NCBI GenBank assembly: GCA_037439465.1
Contig: JBBIVX010000002.1
Span: 1 to 64,000, forward strand
Origin: Parasulfuritortus sp037439465
GTDB lineage: Bacteria; Pseudomonadota; Gammaproteobacteria; Burkholderiales; Thiobacillaceae
DNA length: 64,000 nt
Direction: 5' to 3'
The position numbers and the translations under genes are program-made. Shown here piece after piece: positions 18,175 to 27,072 of this stretch. Under the pieces are notes generated by a model. That model did no database searches. It saw only the letters and a list, made by a program, of their open reading frames with translations, and was not told the DNA's origin. Numbering within the stretch: position 1 is the first letter of the stretch; each line of letters starts with the position of its first letter.

Positions 18175-18972
18175 TCAGCCGTTTTCGTCGCCAGGCAGGC
18201 GGTCCACGGCGGACAGTGTGCCGCCATGATGCCCCTTGAACATCGGCAGGAAGCGATCGGGGTCGTCGGGCGGATTGACCGTATAGCGTTCGATGACGGT
18301 CTCGCTCACCGCCATGCCGCCGGCATAATTGCGCACCCGGTGAGGCATGGGCACCCCCGCGACCTGCCGGTAGTCGGAGAAGCTCGCCGCCAAGTCGGTA
18401 GCGGCGCCGCCAAAGGTGATGTGACCACTTACTCGGACGATGTAATGGCTGGCGGCGTCGACGTTGACCCGCATGGCCGGGCCCTCCGTGTCCGTGACCT
18501 CCAGCACCTCGGTCTCGACGCCATCGACCGCCTCCCTGCCGGCATGGCGCAAGGTGTAAGCGCCTTTGAGCAAGCCGTAGGGCAGGTCGAGCTGTTTGTA
18601 CTGGTAGATCACGGCCTGCGCCGGCGGACCGGAAACGGCCTTCAAACCACTGCCGGCGCCGCTGCGCCAGACCTCGTCGCCGTTCAGGATGCGCAGCTCG
18701 GCGCCGCGCTGATAGGCGGTTTCCACCCGTAACAGCCGTGGCCGCTTGAACCAGCGCTTGTACGTGCCGCGGTCGTCGCGCACCAAGGCCTTGATCTCGC
18801 CCTCGGCATTGACGGCGGTGATGCCCTCGAGCGCCGCCGCGCCGCCGTAGGCCCGGACGATCTTTCCGGCCAGTGCGGATGCGGCCGCGTCCTGCTCCAG
18901 CGCCGCTGCCGGAAAACTCGGCAGCAAGGCCGCACAGAAAGTCAGCCGCGTCAGGTTCATTAAAAAAGACAT
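18175..18972 (-). CDS. exported LolA-like / outer-membrane lipoprotein-sorting-like protein
   Basis: 265 residues. A signal peptide (hydrophobic 5-22, ending AAALEQ) is followed by a beta-rich body. It has the pattern of LolA/LppX-fold proteins: KIVRAYGGAAALEGITAV, RWFKRPRLLRVET, NGDEVWRS and later YRQVAGVPMPHRV. These unclosed-barrel proteins bind lipids or lipoprotein acyl chains in the periplasm. GAGAGG 6 bp before ATG 18972 sets the start. It sits between the large 12-motif cytochrome and the SpeE-like fusion, all on one strand. A job in delivering the cluster's lipoproteins is an attractive guess but not shown. Confidence 0.75.
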   Translation of the reverse strand: MSFLMNLTRLTFCAALLPSFPAAALEQDAAASALAGKIVRAYGGAAALEGITAVNAEGEIKALVRDDRGTYKRWFKRPRLLRVETAYQRGAELRILNGDEVWRSGAGSGLKAVSGPPAQAVIYQYKQLDLPYGLLKGAYTLRHAGREAVDGVETEVLEVTDTEGPAMRVNVDAASHYIVRVSGHITFGGAATDLAASFSDYRQVAGVPMPHRVRNYAGGMAVSETVIERYTVNPPDDPDRFLPMFKGHHGGTLSAVDRLPGDENG

Positions 18973-19006
18973 GAATCGCCTCTCGTTCGGGTTGGGAAAG
19001 CTCGGG

Positions 19007-20731
19007 TCAATAAACGCTCTTGAGCGGGGCGTTGACGGGATCGTGGGTGGCGCCGTGGCAGTTGAGGTAGCACTGGCCGCCTGTGGCCGTCTTTTCGAAG
19101 CGCAACTGGCCGAGGCTGTCGGGCAGCACGATATTGAGATCGAAGTTGATGAGGGCGGTGTTGTTGACGGCATTGCCCTGGGTGTTGCTGACGCCATGGG
19201 CGTCGTGGCAGGCGGAGCAGGGGGCCTGGTAGGTCACGATATGGGAAGCGTGCGCCTTGAAACTCTGGTTGGCGAGCAGGCTGGCCCGGCTGTGACAGGT
19301 GTAGCAAAGCTCATAGGTCAACGGGCTTTCCATGGTGTTGTCGGCGGTGGTGTAATTCTTCGCCAGCAGATAGGGGTAGGTGGAGCCATGCGGCCCTTTC
19401 GGCCCGCTGGCGTTGTCGTTGTTGTGGCAGTCGGTGCAGGCGAGGCGGCTCAAGGTGGTATAGGGCGACAGCAGGCTGGGCACGTTGGGGTTGACTCCAA
19501 TGCCCGCCACCGGGTGGAAGGAGGGGTTGCCGGGGTCGAATTCCAGACGGGTGTTCAACTGGGGGAGCTGCCGGTTGATCGTCAGACTGCTGCTGACGTT
19601 GTTGTCGCCATGGCATTTGTAGCAGATTTCCTGCTGGTTCTGGGCATACTTGACAGCCAGGCCGCTGCTGTCGATGCCGGAGACGCCGGTGATCGCGCCG
19701 GAGACCAGGGGCGCGCCCGGTGACGGCGTCGGGTTCGACTGATGCGCATTGTGGCAATCGGCGCATTCCACGTGTTTGGGCACGCCGCCCAGGACAAAGT
19801 TTTCCGCCGCGTCGTGCTGGCCCATGTAGTTCTGCACGAAATGGCCATAAGGCTTGGTCAGCTCGGCACCGATATTCTGCGTGGCCACGTTGCCGGTATG
19901 GCAGACGAGACAGTTGTCCTCGTCGAGGGCGTAGTTCATCAGCCGCTGATGACCGCCGGCGGAGTGCGAGACGTGGCAATTGCCGCAGCCATTCTCCGCC
20001 ACCGTCGTATAGGCCGAATTGGGCCAGGGGTTGGCGCCGGCGCTGTTCCATGTCTTGTTCGAGGTGGAATGCGAGGTCAGCGGCCAGCCATCCGGGTTAT
20101 GGCAGGTGGTGCACAGGTTGGAATATTGATTGGGCATCACCAGGAACTTGCCGTTGCTGTTGTCGTGCGAGTCATGGCAGGCGGTGCACTGCATTTCCCT
20201 GTTCTGATCCAGCCGTATCTGCGGCGGCAGGGACAGGGGGTCGCGCAGTTGGGGGTTGCTGCTGGCCAGGGCGCTGTCATAGACCAGCGAGACCGGATGG
20301 TCGTCGGACAGGTCGGTGCCCACATTGGCCCGTCCCGCCGGCATGAAGCGGACGCCGCCGGCGAAGGGGATCTCGGCCGGACGGGTCAGCAGGGCGCCGA
20401 GGGCGACAGTGCCGTCGTGGCAGCTCAGGCAAAGTTTGGAGGCCCCGGTCGGCTGCCCCACGGAGGCGTGCAGGGTGGTGCTCTGGTAGGGCGTGTAGCT
20501 TATCGTGGTGTCGCTCTTGTTCCACAGATAGGGGATGTCGCGCCGGGTGTTGTGCGGGGCATGGCAGAAGAGGCAGACCTCCTCCTCGGTGGTCGATTTC
20601 ACCGGGCCGGGCCCCGAGATGGAGAGATTGTGCTTGGTATCCAGGATGCTGCCGGAGGACACCGGGCCGGGGGATAGCAGGCCGCCCAAGGCCAGGGAAG
20701 CCAGGCCGATCTTGACGAATCTGGGGATCAT
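19007..20731 (-). CDS. multiheme c-type cytochrome, 11 CXXCH plus one CX3CH
   Basis: 574 residues with an N-terminal signal sequence (7-27). Eleven CXXCH sites are seen in order: CLFCH, CLSCH, CTACH, CTTCH, CGNCH, CLVCH, CADCH, CYKCH, CTDCH, CYTCH and CSACH. A final CX3CH site is CYLNCH near the C-terminus. Many sites are followed by xxH (CHAPH, CHDSH, CHVSH, CHNAH, CHDAH), the paired-CXXCH signature of electron-transfer cytochromes. The large size and Gly/Asn/Ser-rich spacers suit an outer-membrane or extracellular location. ATG overlaps the NHL gene's stop (ATGA), and GGAGG lies 10 bp upstream. The substrate or partner is unknown. Confidence 0.92.
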   Translation of the reverse strand: MIPRFVKIGLASLALGGLLSPGPVSSGSILDTKHNLSISGPGPVKSTTEEEVCLFCHAPHNTRRDIPYLWNKSDTTISYTPYQSTTLHASVGQPTGASKLCLSCHDGTVALGALLTRPAEIPFAGGVRFMPAGRANVGTDLSDDHPVSLVYDSALASSNPQLRDPLSLPPQIRLDQNREMQCTACHDSHDNSNGKFLVMPNQYSNLCTTCHNPDGWPLTSHSTSNKTWNSAGANPWPNSAYTTVAENGCGNCHVSHSAGGHQRLMNYALDEDNCLVCHTGNVATQNIGAELTKPYGHFVQNYMGQHDAAENFVLGGVPKHVECADCHNAHQSNPTPSPGAPLVSGAITGVSGIDSSGLAVKYAQNQQEICYKCHGDNNVSSSLTINRQLPQLNTRLEFDPGNPSFHPVAGIGVNPNVPSLLSPYTTLSRLACTDCHNNDNASGPKGPHGSTYPYLLAKNYTTADNTMESPLTYELCYTCHSRASLLANQSFKAHASHIVTYQAPCSACHDAHGVSNTQGNAVNNTALINFDLNIVLPDSLGQLRFEKTATGGQCYLNCHGATHDPVNAPLKSVY

Positions 20732-21786
20732 GGCAGTTCACCCTCCTTCAGATACTGAAATATCTGGACCCGCTTGTTGTAGGAGTCCGAGACATAAATT
20801 CGATTCTGCCGGTCGATGAAGATGCCGGAAGGCAGCCAGAACTCGCCCAATTCCTGTCCCGGCTTGCCGAAGGCCATCAACAGTCGGCCCTCGCGGTCGA
20901 ACACCTGCACATTGTCGAACAGGGCGTCGACCACGTAGATATTGCCATCGCCGTCCACGGCCACGCCCTTCGGCCGCGAAAAGTAGCCGGGTCCGTCGCC
21001 GGCCGCGCCGAGGCGGCGGATGAATTTTCCCTCCGGCGAGAGCACCTGCACCCGGAAGTTGAGCGCGTCGGTGACGAAGATCGTGCCATCCGCCGCCACC
21101 GCGATATGGGTGGGGGAGTGAAACTGGTTGGTTTCGCTTCCTTCCAGGCCTATCACCCCCTTCAGGCGGAGGTCGGCCAGGGCATAGCGCTGGATGCCGG
21201 AATGGAGGGTGTCCACCACCAAAAGCTCATCGGTGGCCGTGTTGACGGCGATGCCGGTCGGCCGCCCCAGGCCGCCGTGCTTGATCTCGCCCAGCGGTTT
21301 ATCCTCACCCTTGGCGAAGATCTTGACCACCGCCTGCGCCGAATCGGTGACGTAGACGCGGCCGCGCTGGTCGTCGATGGCGATGCCTATGGGCGACACC
21401 AGACCATCGCCCTTTGCCGGCAGCAGGCTGTAGTTTCCGCCGCGGCGATCGTAGACATGGATCTTCTTCTGGGTGTTGTCCACCACGTACAGACGGCCTT
21501 CCGCATCCACGGCCAGGCCATGCGGATTGACCAGGGGTGTCGCCGGCTTGCCGGTCAGGTAATTGACGAAGCGTTTGAAGACGCCATCGCTGATGCCGAG
21601 GTCCTCGGGCCGCGACAGGGCGTTCACGAAGCTGATGCGGGGGATCTCCGGCGGCGCCGGCCAGAGGATGACCGGCGTGGGTTGGCTCGCGGGCGCCGTC
21701 ATGCCGGCGCAGCCGGCGAGCGCGACGGCCAGGCCCACGGCCAGGCAGACGGCCAGACCCCGTGTGCGTGTGCGTTCAGGCTTCAT
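20728..21786 (-). CDS. NHL-repeat beta-propeller lipoprotein (second of two)
   Basis: 352 residues. The lipoprotein signal peptide ends in the lipobox LAGC (C26). After a Pro-rich linker with WPAPPEIPRISF come about six NHL repeats, each with the pattern NPHGLAVDAEGRLYVVDN or a variant (PTGIAVN, PTHIAVAADGTIFVTDA, PKGVAVDGDGNIYVVDA, PSGIFIDRQNRIYVSDS). Together they should close a six-bladed propeller. It is related to the 24525-25682 lipoprotein: both begin WPxxPxxPxxxF and eDxG. It is translationally coupled to the downstream cytochrome by ATGA. Likely a scaffold or binding module on the outer membrane beside the cytochromes. Confidence 0.9.
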   Translation of the reverse strand: MKPERTRTRGLAVCLAVGLAVALAGCAGMTAPASQPTPVILWPAPPEIPRISFVNALSRPEDLGISDGVFKRFVNYLTGKPATPLVNPHGLAVDAEGRLYVVDNTQKKIHVYDRRGGNYSLLPAKGDGLVSPIGIAIDDQRGRVYVTDSAQAVVKIFAKGEDKPLGEIKHGGLGRPTGIAVNTATDELLVVDTLHSGIQRYALADLRLKGVIGLEGSETNQFHSPTHIAVAADGTIFVTDALNFRVQVLSPEGKFIRRLGAAGDGPGYFSRPKGVAVDGDGNIYVVDALFDNVQVFDREGRLLMAFGKPGQELGEFWLPSGIFIDRQNRIYVSDSYNKRVQIFQYLKEGELP

Positions 21787-21819
21787 CGTTTCCTCGCTGG
21801 CAAGAAAGTCGCCTCGGCA

Positions 21820-23793
21820 TCAAAACAGGTCGCGCCGCAGCACCGCGTACAGGCTGTGCCGTTCGCGGCTCTGGCCGCTCAGCAAATCGTCCTGCAACAG
21901 GTAGCGGTAGGTGGCCTCTGCCCGCCAGATGCCATAGCTCCATTCCCAGATGGCGGCCGCGCCTTTGTCCTGGGTGCGTAACGTGGTGCCGTCGCTGACA
22001 TTGTACAGGCCTTCGAAACGCACCTTGCTGGTGCCCGAGATCAGGCGCTGCACGTCGGCCCTGAAGCCATGGAAGCGCTCCTGGGCATTGCTCTCCTTCA
22101 GTGTGGTGCGGCCGACATAGGCCGACAGCCCGAGCGAAGTCAGGTATGACGGATTGAAGCGCAGGCCCTCATCGAGCTGCCAGCGCTTCACGGACGTCCC
22201 CGAGTTGCGGTCGGAATCCTCATATTGGAAACGGGTGGTGCTCCAGCGCCAGGTCAGGTCCGAATCCACCGTCTGGGTGGTGTCCTCGTTCAGCACGTCG
22301 GGGCGGACGCCGGCGAGAAAGTCCTGCTGGCTGTGAGTGTAACGGTAGTTGATGCGCCAGGCCGACCACAGGAAGAAGCCAAGGCCGTAGCTCTGGGCAT
22401 GAACGGCGTCGTCATAGGGCGGATTGCTCTGGTAGGTGTAGCTCACCCGCACGCTCTGGCCCTCGGCGATGGCGCCGAAAGTGGTGCGGCGCAGCCGCAC
22501 CGAGGCGCCGATGACCTCGATGGTGTAATCGAAGTCGCGCAGAAAAGGGGTGCCGTCGGCGGCGCTCACCGCGATGCTCGCCAGGTCCACATTGCGGTTG
22601 CCGAGCAAGGTCACGTCGCCGGTGCTGAGTGCGTGGGTTTCGCCCACGATGGGCACGACCGCGCCGCCGGTGGCGCGCTGGGTGACGCGGTAATCCTGTC
22701 CCAGGCTGGCGAAGATCATGCCGCCCGGTATGCGCCGCTGGTAGTTGAAATTGACGTTGCCGCCGTAGCTGCCGCTGCCCTGCGAGCCGTGACTGACAGT
22801 TACGCCGACCGCACTGGTCAGGTTTTCATACAGGGAATGCGACAGGCCGGCGCTGGCGGAAGTCTGGCTCAGGCGCTGGCCCTGGTTGCTGTCCTGGCTG
22901 TAATTCAAGGAATAATTGCTGCTGAGGCGCTTGCTGTGCCGCCAAGACAGGGCTTCGCTCAAGTTCAGGCCGGAGGTGGTGGCGAGGCCGTTGTCCGTCC
23001 AGCGGTAGGACAGGTTGGAACTCAAGGTCCTGCGGCCTTTGGGGAGGAGGCTGTAGGTGTTCTGCAGGTTGCCGGTCAGCGTCTCGGCGTGGCTGGCGGC
23101 GTTCAGCGTGCTCCGATCGAAGTTGGTATAGGCGGCATTGAGGGTGGTGAGACTGTTGGGGCGTTGATCGCGCGAATCGAAGCGGACATCGTCGCGCGAT
23201 TCCTGCGCCACGTAGAAGCCCGATTGCGTCGTGTCGGCATGGCTGTAGGACAAGGTCGAGGGCAAGAGCTTGTATTTCAGCCACAGGGTGGCGCCATAGG
23301 TGTCGCTCTCGCTCTCCGACCAGGTGGCGAGGCTGCCGGTCAGCGACGACTGCTGCCTTTTCGCGAACACCTTGAAGGTATAGGGTTTGTAGGGCAGCAG
23401 GTTGAGATCGAAGCCGTAGCCCAGGAAAAAGGCGTTGCTGCTGTTTTCCCTCCCGCCTTCCGGGGTATCCTGGGTTTGTTGCCACTCCGGCAGGAGTTCA
23501 AGGGTGTAGGTCGCCATGGCCGGGTGGTAGAGCCAGCCCGCCGTCTTGAGGTCGAACTTTTCGCTGAGCACATTGGAGGTCTCGCTGGAGCTGAGGAAAG
23601 GCCCGGTGCGCGCCTCCGACTCATAGCGATAGGAAAACTCGGCGGCGAGCTGCGGCCTCTGGATCGACCATTGCCGGCCACGGTAGGCGGCCGCGGCCTC
23701 GCCGCCGGGCCACAGCAGGCAAAGCTGGGCGAGCCCGGCAAGCAGCCACAGCGCGGGCCGCGCACGGTCAGGGTGGCGGGCGCCGTCGTGCAT
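21820..23793 (-). CDS. large outer-membrane beta-barrel, candidate porin of a cytochrome conduit
   Basis: 657 residues from ATG 23793; AGGAG lies 8 bp before this ATG but only 2 bp before an in-frame ATG at 23799. A signal peptide precedes AAAAYRGRQW. The rest is long alternating beta-strands rich in Tyr, Ser and Thr with polar turns (for example YSHADTTQSGFYVAQE, NYRYTHSQQDF), ending in LRRDLF. The C-terminal Phe is the usual outer-membrane sorting signal. Size and position between multiheme cytochromes match the MtrB/PioB/Omb type of porin in porin-cytochrome conduits, but no N-terminal CXXC typical of MtrB is seen. It shares one base (TGATG) with the upstream pentaheme gene. Confidence 0.8.
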   Translation of the reverse strand: MHDGARHPDRARPALWLLAGLAQLCLLWPGGEAAAAYRGRQWSIQRPQLAAEFSYRYESEARTGPFLSSSETSNVLSEKFDLKTAGWLYHPAMATYTLELLPEWQQTQDTPEGGRENSSNAFFLGYGFDLNLLPYKPYTFKVFAKRQQSSLTGSLATWSESESDTYGATLWLKYKLLPSTLSYSHADTTQSGFYVAQESRDDVRFDSRDQRPNSLTTLNAAYTNFDRSTLNAASHAETLTGNLQNTYSLLPKGRRTLSSNLSYRWTDNGLATTSGLNLSEALSWRHSKRLSSNYSLNYSQDSNQGQRLSQTSASAGLSHSLYENLTSAVGVTVSHGSQGSGSYGGNVNFNYQRRIPGGMIFASLGQDYRVTQRATGGAVVPIVGETHALSTGDVTLLGNRNVDLASIAVSAADGTPFLRDFDYTIEVIGASVRLRRTTFGAIAEGQSVRVSYTYQSNPPYDDAVHAQSYGLGFFLWSAWRINYRYTHSQQDFLAGVRPDVLNEDTTQTVDSDLTWRWSTTRFQYEDSDRNSGTSVKRWQLDEGLRFNPSYLTSLGLSAYVGRTTLKESNAQERFHGFRADVQRLISGTSKVRFEGLYNVSDGTTLRTQDKGAAAIWEWSYGIWRAEATYRYLLQDDLLSGQSRERHSLYAVLRRDLF

Positions 23794-24512
23794 CACCATA
23801 ACTCCTGGAAGTCCGCCTTGAGCAGACGGCTGTCCTTGCCCAGGTGGGCGTTGTGGCAGGACAGACAGTCCGCCTTGTCCTTATGCGCGGCCTGGTTGAA
23901 TATCCGCCCGTCGTCATGGCAGCCGAGGCAGACCTCGGTCGACTTCTTCTCCAAAAGGTAGCGCTCGGCGCCGGCATGGGGGCCGTGGCACAGGGTGCAG
24001 ATTCCCGTGCTCACCGGCCCGTGCAGCCAGAGACCATCCGCCTTGGCCCGCGCCGGCGACTTGTCGATGTGACAGCCGACGCACAACTCGGGCAGGGGCA
24101 CCACCAGCTTGCCGGAAACCCCCGTGGTCACGGTGACATCGGCCTTGACCTCTTGCTTCTTGCCAAAGCCGCGGTAACCGCCGCTGCCCGATGTCTGGTG
24201 GCAGAGATAGCACTGATTGGCGGCATAAGGGCCGTGTGAAAAACGGGTCGCCTTGACGACGACGCTCGGCCCCCGGCGCACCCTCTTGACTTCGGCAGGT
24301 TTGACCTCTTCTTCTTCCGGTTTTTCCTCCTCGCCGAAGGGCGGCACGCCGGTGAAGAAAAAGGTCAGCACCTGATAGCGGGCGAGCGGCGTACAGGCTG
24401 TCGCCAGGGCCACGGCCAGGCCCGCCGCCGCCACCAGGGCGAGCCTGCGCCAAACCGCCCGGCCGGGGCGGCGAGGCCCCGGCCGGGCGGGGGCGCCGGT
24501 CGGTGATGACAT
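23793..24512 (-). CDS. pentaheme c-type cytochrome, membrane-anchored
   Basis: 239 residues. A Pro/Arg-rich head and one hydrophobic stretch (24-40) end at LATACTPL. The cysteine there is close to, but not a canonical, lipobox. A Glu/Lys-rich spacer follows, then five haem sites: CYLCH, CVGCH, CTLCH, CLGCH and CLSCH, with paired-CXXCH spacing (HGPxxxxxC, CHGPHAG, CHNAHLG). It could be anchored by an uncleaved helix or, less likely, by lipidation. Placed immediately before the beta-barrel gene with a one-base overlap, it is the best candidate for the periplasmic or barrel-inserted cytochrome of a conduit. Confidence 0.88.
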   Translation of the reverse strand: MSSPTGAPARPGPRRPGRAVWRRLALVAAAGLAVALATACTPLARYQVLTFFFTGVPPFGEEEKPEEEEVKPAEVKRVRRGPSVVVKATRFSHGPYAANQCYLCHQTSGSGGYRGFGKKQEVKADVTVTTGVSGKLVVPLPELCVGCHIDKSPARAKADGLWLHGPVSTGICTLCHGPHAGAERYLLEKKSTEVCLGCHDDGRIFNQAAHKDKADCLSCHNAHLGKDSRLLKADFQELW

Positions 24513-24524
24513 GCTGAGGCGGCC

Positions 24525-25682
24525 TTATTTGATGTTCGACTCCTCCAGTTTTTTCTCTTCTTCCCCCTGACCGCGCGGCTCCGCCGCCAGGGGCTTGATC
24601 TCGACCGCGGGCAGCGGCTTGCCGATCCAGTCGCCGAAGCCATAGACGTTGACCTTGTGGTCGCCCAGCAGGTTGCCGACATAAACCAGATAATTGACCT
24701 TGAAGTCAGGGTCGACGTACTGCTTGAAATAGTCCACGTTGTCGTAATCGAGGTGCATCCCGGCGGGCAGGTACATGCTGCCGGTATGCGGGCCGTAGCC
24801 GCCGAAGAACAGGACCAGATCGGTGGATTTCTGATCGAATATCTGGGCATTCTCGAAGGCCGCGTCCACGGCATAGACAAAGCCGTCGCGATCGACGTCT
24901 ATGCCCTTGGGCCGGGCGAAGCCGCCCAGGGTGTCGCCCTGATAGCCGTACTGCTTGAGATATTTGCCGGAAGGATCGAACTTCTGGATGCGGAAATTGA
25001 AGGAGTCGTTGACGTAGATGTTGCCCTCTTGGTCGACGACCACATTGGTCGGGCGATTCAATTCGCCATCCCCGCCGCCGGGCTTGCCTATGGTCTGCAC
25101 GGTCTTGCCGCTGTCCTTGTCCACCACCTGCACCACCGATTTCTTGAACTCGACCACATAGAGCCTGTCCTTGTAGACCGCCACGTCGGCCGGCCGGTCG
25201 AACTGGTCGGGCTCGCCATAGGCGCGCACGAACTGGTTATCCTTGTCGAACACCAATATCTGTTTGCGGCCGGTGTCCGCCACATATTTGACGTCGTCCT
25301 CGCTCACCCACAGGCCCATGGGGTCGCCGATGGCGCCCTCCTTGACATCCTCGATCTGGTTCAGGGTCTTCTTGGCCAGGTCGATGAACAGTATCTTGCG
25401 GAAGGTGCGGTCGAGAATATAGAGGCGTCCCCTGGACGAGCCGAAATCCTGCGGCCGGGCGATCATCTTCTTCGCCTGGCGGCCGCCGACCAGCCATTCC
25501 TTCAGGCCGCCGGACGAGGCGGCGCCGCCGATATCCTCCTCGGTGGTGATCGACATCAGGAACTGCAGCTTGGGCGACTGCGGCAGGGCTGGCCAGTACG
25601 CCGTCTCCGCCGGCTTCTCCGCCACTTCGGCACACCCCGCCAGCACGGCGGTGGCGCATAAGGTCAATACCAACTTTTTCAT
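24525..25682 (-). CDS. NHL-repeat beta-propeller lipoprotein (first of two)
   Basis: 385 residues. Lipobox LAGC (C17) after a short hydrophobic leader. YWPALPQSPKLQFLMSI parallels the linker of the second NHL lipoprotein. Propeller blades follow: GDPMGLWVSEDDVKYVAD, DRPADVAVYKDRLYVVE, NRPTNVVVDQEGNIYVND, ARPKGIDVDRDGFVYAVD. The C-terminus is a charged tail (EEEKKLEESN). GAGGA 8 bp before ATG sets the start. It lies between the 11-motif and the pentaheme cytochromes, so each NHL protein is adjacent to a cytochrome gene. Expected on the outer membrane; no enzymatic residues are recognised. Confidence 0.9.
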   Translation of the reverse strand: MKKLVLTLCATAVLAGCAEVAEKPAETAYWPALPQSPKLQFLMSITTEEDIGGAASSGGLKEWLVGGRQAKKMIARPQDFGSSRGRLYILDRTFRKILFIDLAKKTLNQIEDVKEGAIGDPMGLWVSEDDVKYVADTGRKQILVFDKDNQFVRAYGEPDQFDRPADVAVYKDRLYVVEFKKSVVQVVDKDSGKTVQTIGKPGGGDGELNRPTNVVVDQEGNIYVNDSFNFRIQKFDPSGKYLKQYGYQGDTLGGFARPKGIDVDRDGFVYAVDAAFENAQIFDQKSTDLVLFFGGYGPHTGSMYLPAGMHLDYDNVDYFKQYVDPDFKVNYLVYVGNLLGDHKVNVYGFGDWIGKPLPAVEIKPLAAEPRGQGEEEKKLEESNIK

Positions 25683-25750
25683 TGTCGCATTCCTCGCATT
25701 AAAAAAAGATGTACAGGGTTCCGAGCCTAACGAGGCCGGCCGTCAAATGG

Positions 25751-25767
25751 GGCGGGCCAGACCCGCC
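25751..25767 (-). terminator. short GC hairpin between two cytochrome-cluster genes
   Basis: GGCGGG-CCAGA-CCCGCC forms a 6-bp perfect stem just downstream of the 25795-27072 gene. No T-run follows on the minus strand (CCATTTG), so it may only attenuate transcription or stabilise a 3' end. Confidence 0.3.
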
Positions 25768-25794
25768 GAGCCGCTGTGGCGGCGGCGCGCCGTC

Positions 25795-27072
25795 TCATTT
25801 CTTTTCCTTGTCGCAGGCGGCCTGCAATTCCTCGTCGCTGGCGTCCTGGCCCTTTCTGGGCGAAGTCTTCAAGGTGTACGCCGTATTCTGGCAGCGATCA
25901 TACTTGACCGTCTCATGGCAGGCTGGCGTGCAGGTGCCGCCGGTCTCGGTCTTTTCGTATTTGAGCGCCAAGCTGCGGCTGCCGAAACGCATGGAGGTGT
26001 TGATGAGTTTGGGCTGGATCGAGCCGTGCGGGTTGTGGCAGGCGGTGCAGGCGCGGCCCTTGTCGCGGTTGACGTGGCGGTTGTGCAGGTTGAGGTTGCC
26101 GCTGCGAAAGCCGGTATCGGTGAGGGTGCGCGGCTCCTTGAAGGTATCGCTGGCATGGCAGCCGAAGCATAGGCCGTAGGTCGTCTCGCTATAGGTGGCG
26201 TAGAAGTCGAGGGGGAATTCGCCCGCCAGCAGCCGGCGGCTGTCGGAGGCATGCGGCTTGTGGCAGGTGGTGCATAGCCCTGCCTCGAAGGGCGGGTGCA
26301 GGGTCGGGACCGGCGCCTTTTCCTTCGTCTTGTCGCCGGCAGCCGTGTCCTTGGCGGGCTCCTTGGCGCTGGCCGGGGCGGCCTTGGCTTCGGCGGCAGC
26401 CTTGGCTTCGGCGGCAGCCTTGGCCTCGAACAACGCCTTGGTGGCGGGCAGTATGTTGCCCTTGGCGTCCTTCTGCGGCTTGTCGTGACAACCGAAGCAT
26501 TGTTCAGGCGGCTCCTTGGCCAACATGCGCGGGTTGTCGCCCTCATGCGGATGGTGGCAGCCCAGGCAGGCGCCCGCCGCCACCGGGCCATGCACCACCT
26601 TGCCCTTGAACATGTCCTCGCCATGGCAGGTCTGGCAGAGCTGCGGCACCGGGTCATTGAGCAACCTGGCCTGGTCCGACTGGTGCGGGTTGTGGCAACT
26701 CGTGCACATGCCCGTCTCGAAGGGGGGGTGGCGCACCTTCTTGCTCGGCTTCTGCGCCTCGTGACACTCATGGCAAAGTTCGGAAATGGCGTCCGGCTGG
26801 GGCTTGAAGGCGTGCTGGCCGGGCGCCGCCGGCTGATGGCAGAAGCGGCAGGCGTGGCCGGTGGAGGCGGCCGGATGCACGTGTTTCTTTTTACCCTGGT
26901 CCTGGTGGCAGGAGGCGGTGCAGGAGGCCTCGGTGTCGATATGCGTGGGCTTGGCCGGCGCGGGGGCCGCCTGGGTCAGCGCGGAAAGCAGAAAAGCCAG
27001 GCCTGTGCACGCCATCGCCCCGACAGCGAGACGCGGCACAATATTTTTCAACGCATCGTTCTTCGTGTTCAT
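25795..27072 (-). CDS. multiheme c-type cytochrome, 9 CXXCH plus two CX3CH
   Basis: 425 residues from ATG 27072 (MNTKNDALKN). The frame is open to 27345, but that extension is low-complexity and lacks a signal peptide. The hydrophobic segment at 18-32 is the export signal. Haem sites in order are CTASCH (CX3CH), CRFCH, CHECH, CTSCH, CQTCH, CLGCH, CFGCH, CTTCH, CFGCH, CTACH and CTPACH (CX3CH). An Ala/Glu/Lys linker with repeated AEAKAA lies between the sixth and seventh CXXCH sites and splits the protein into two haem domains. Followed by the first NHL lipoprotein. Periplasmic or outer-membrane electron carrier; partner unknown. Confidence 0.9.
   Translation of the reverse strand: MNTKNDALKNIVPRLAVGAMACTGLAFLLSALTQAAPAPAKPTHIDTEASCTASCHQDQGKKKHVHPAASTGHACRFCHQPAAPGQHAFKPQPDAISELCHECHEAQKPSKKVRHPPFETGMCTSCHNPHQSDQARLLNDPVPQLCQTCHGEDMFKGKVVHGPVAAGACLGCHHPHEGDNPRMLAKEPPEQCFGCHDKPQKDAKGNILPATKALFEAKAAAEAKAAAEAKAAPASAKEPAKDTAAGDKTKEKAPVPTLHPPFEAGLCTTCHKPHASDSRRLLAGEFPLDFYATYSETTYGLCFGCHASDTFKEPRTLTDTGFRSGNLNLHNRHVNRDKGRACTACHNPHGSIQPKLINTSMRFGSRSLALKYEKTETGGTCTPACHETVKYDRCQNTAYTLKTSPRKGQDASDEELQAACDKEKK
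26381..26424. repeat. 18-bp tandem repeat encoding AEAKAA
   Basis: Two identical 18-bp units (GCCTTGGCTTCGGCGGCA at 26381-26398 and 26399-26416) and a partial third lie in the linker of the multiheme cytochrome. They encode a helical Ala/Glu/Lys spacer and could expand or contract by slippage. Confidence 0.85.

Noticed and set aside
15431..18229. 932-codon plus-strand frame opposite the SpeE-like fusion
   Set aside because: Composition dominated by Gln/Arg/Gly/His; the opposite strand encodes clear TM helices and TPRs.
21820..23793. Naming the outer-membrane barrel mtrB/pioB
   Set aside because: No N-terminal CXXC and no clear sequence block of MtrB/PioB was recognised; only size, strand pattern and neighbourhood agree.
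26381..26424. Short direct repeats as a possible CRISPR fragment
   Set aside because: The 18-bp units are adjacent without spacers and lie in frame within a cytochrome gene, encoding AEAKAA.
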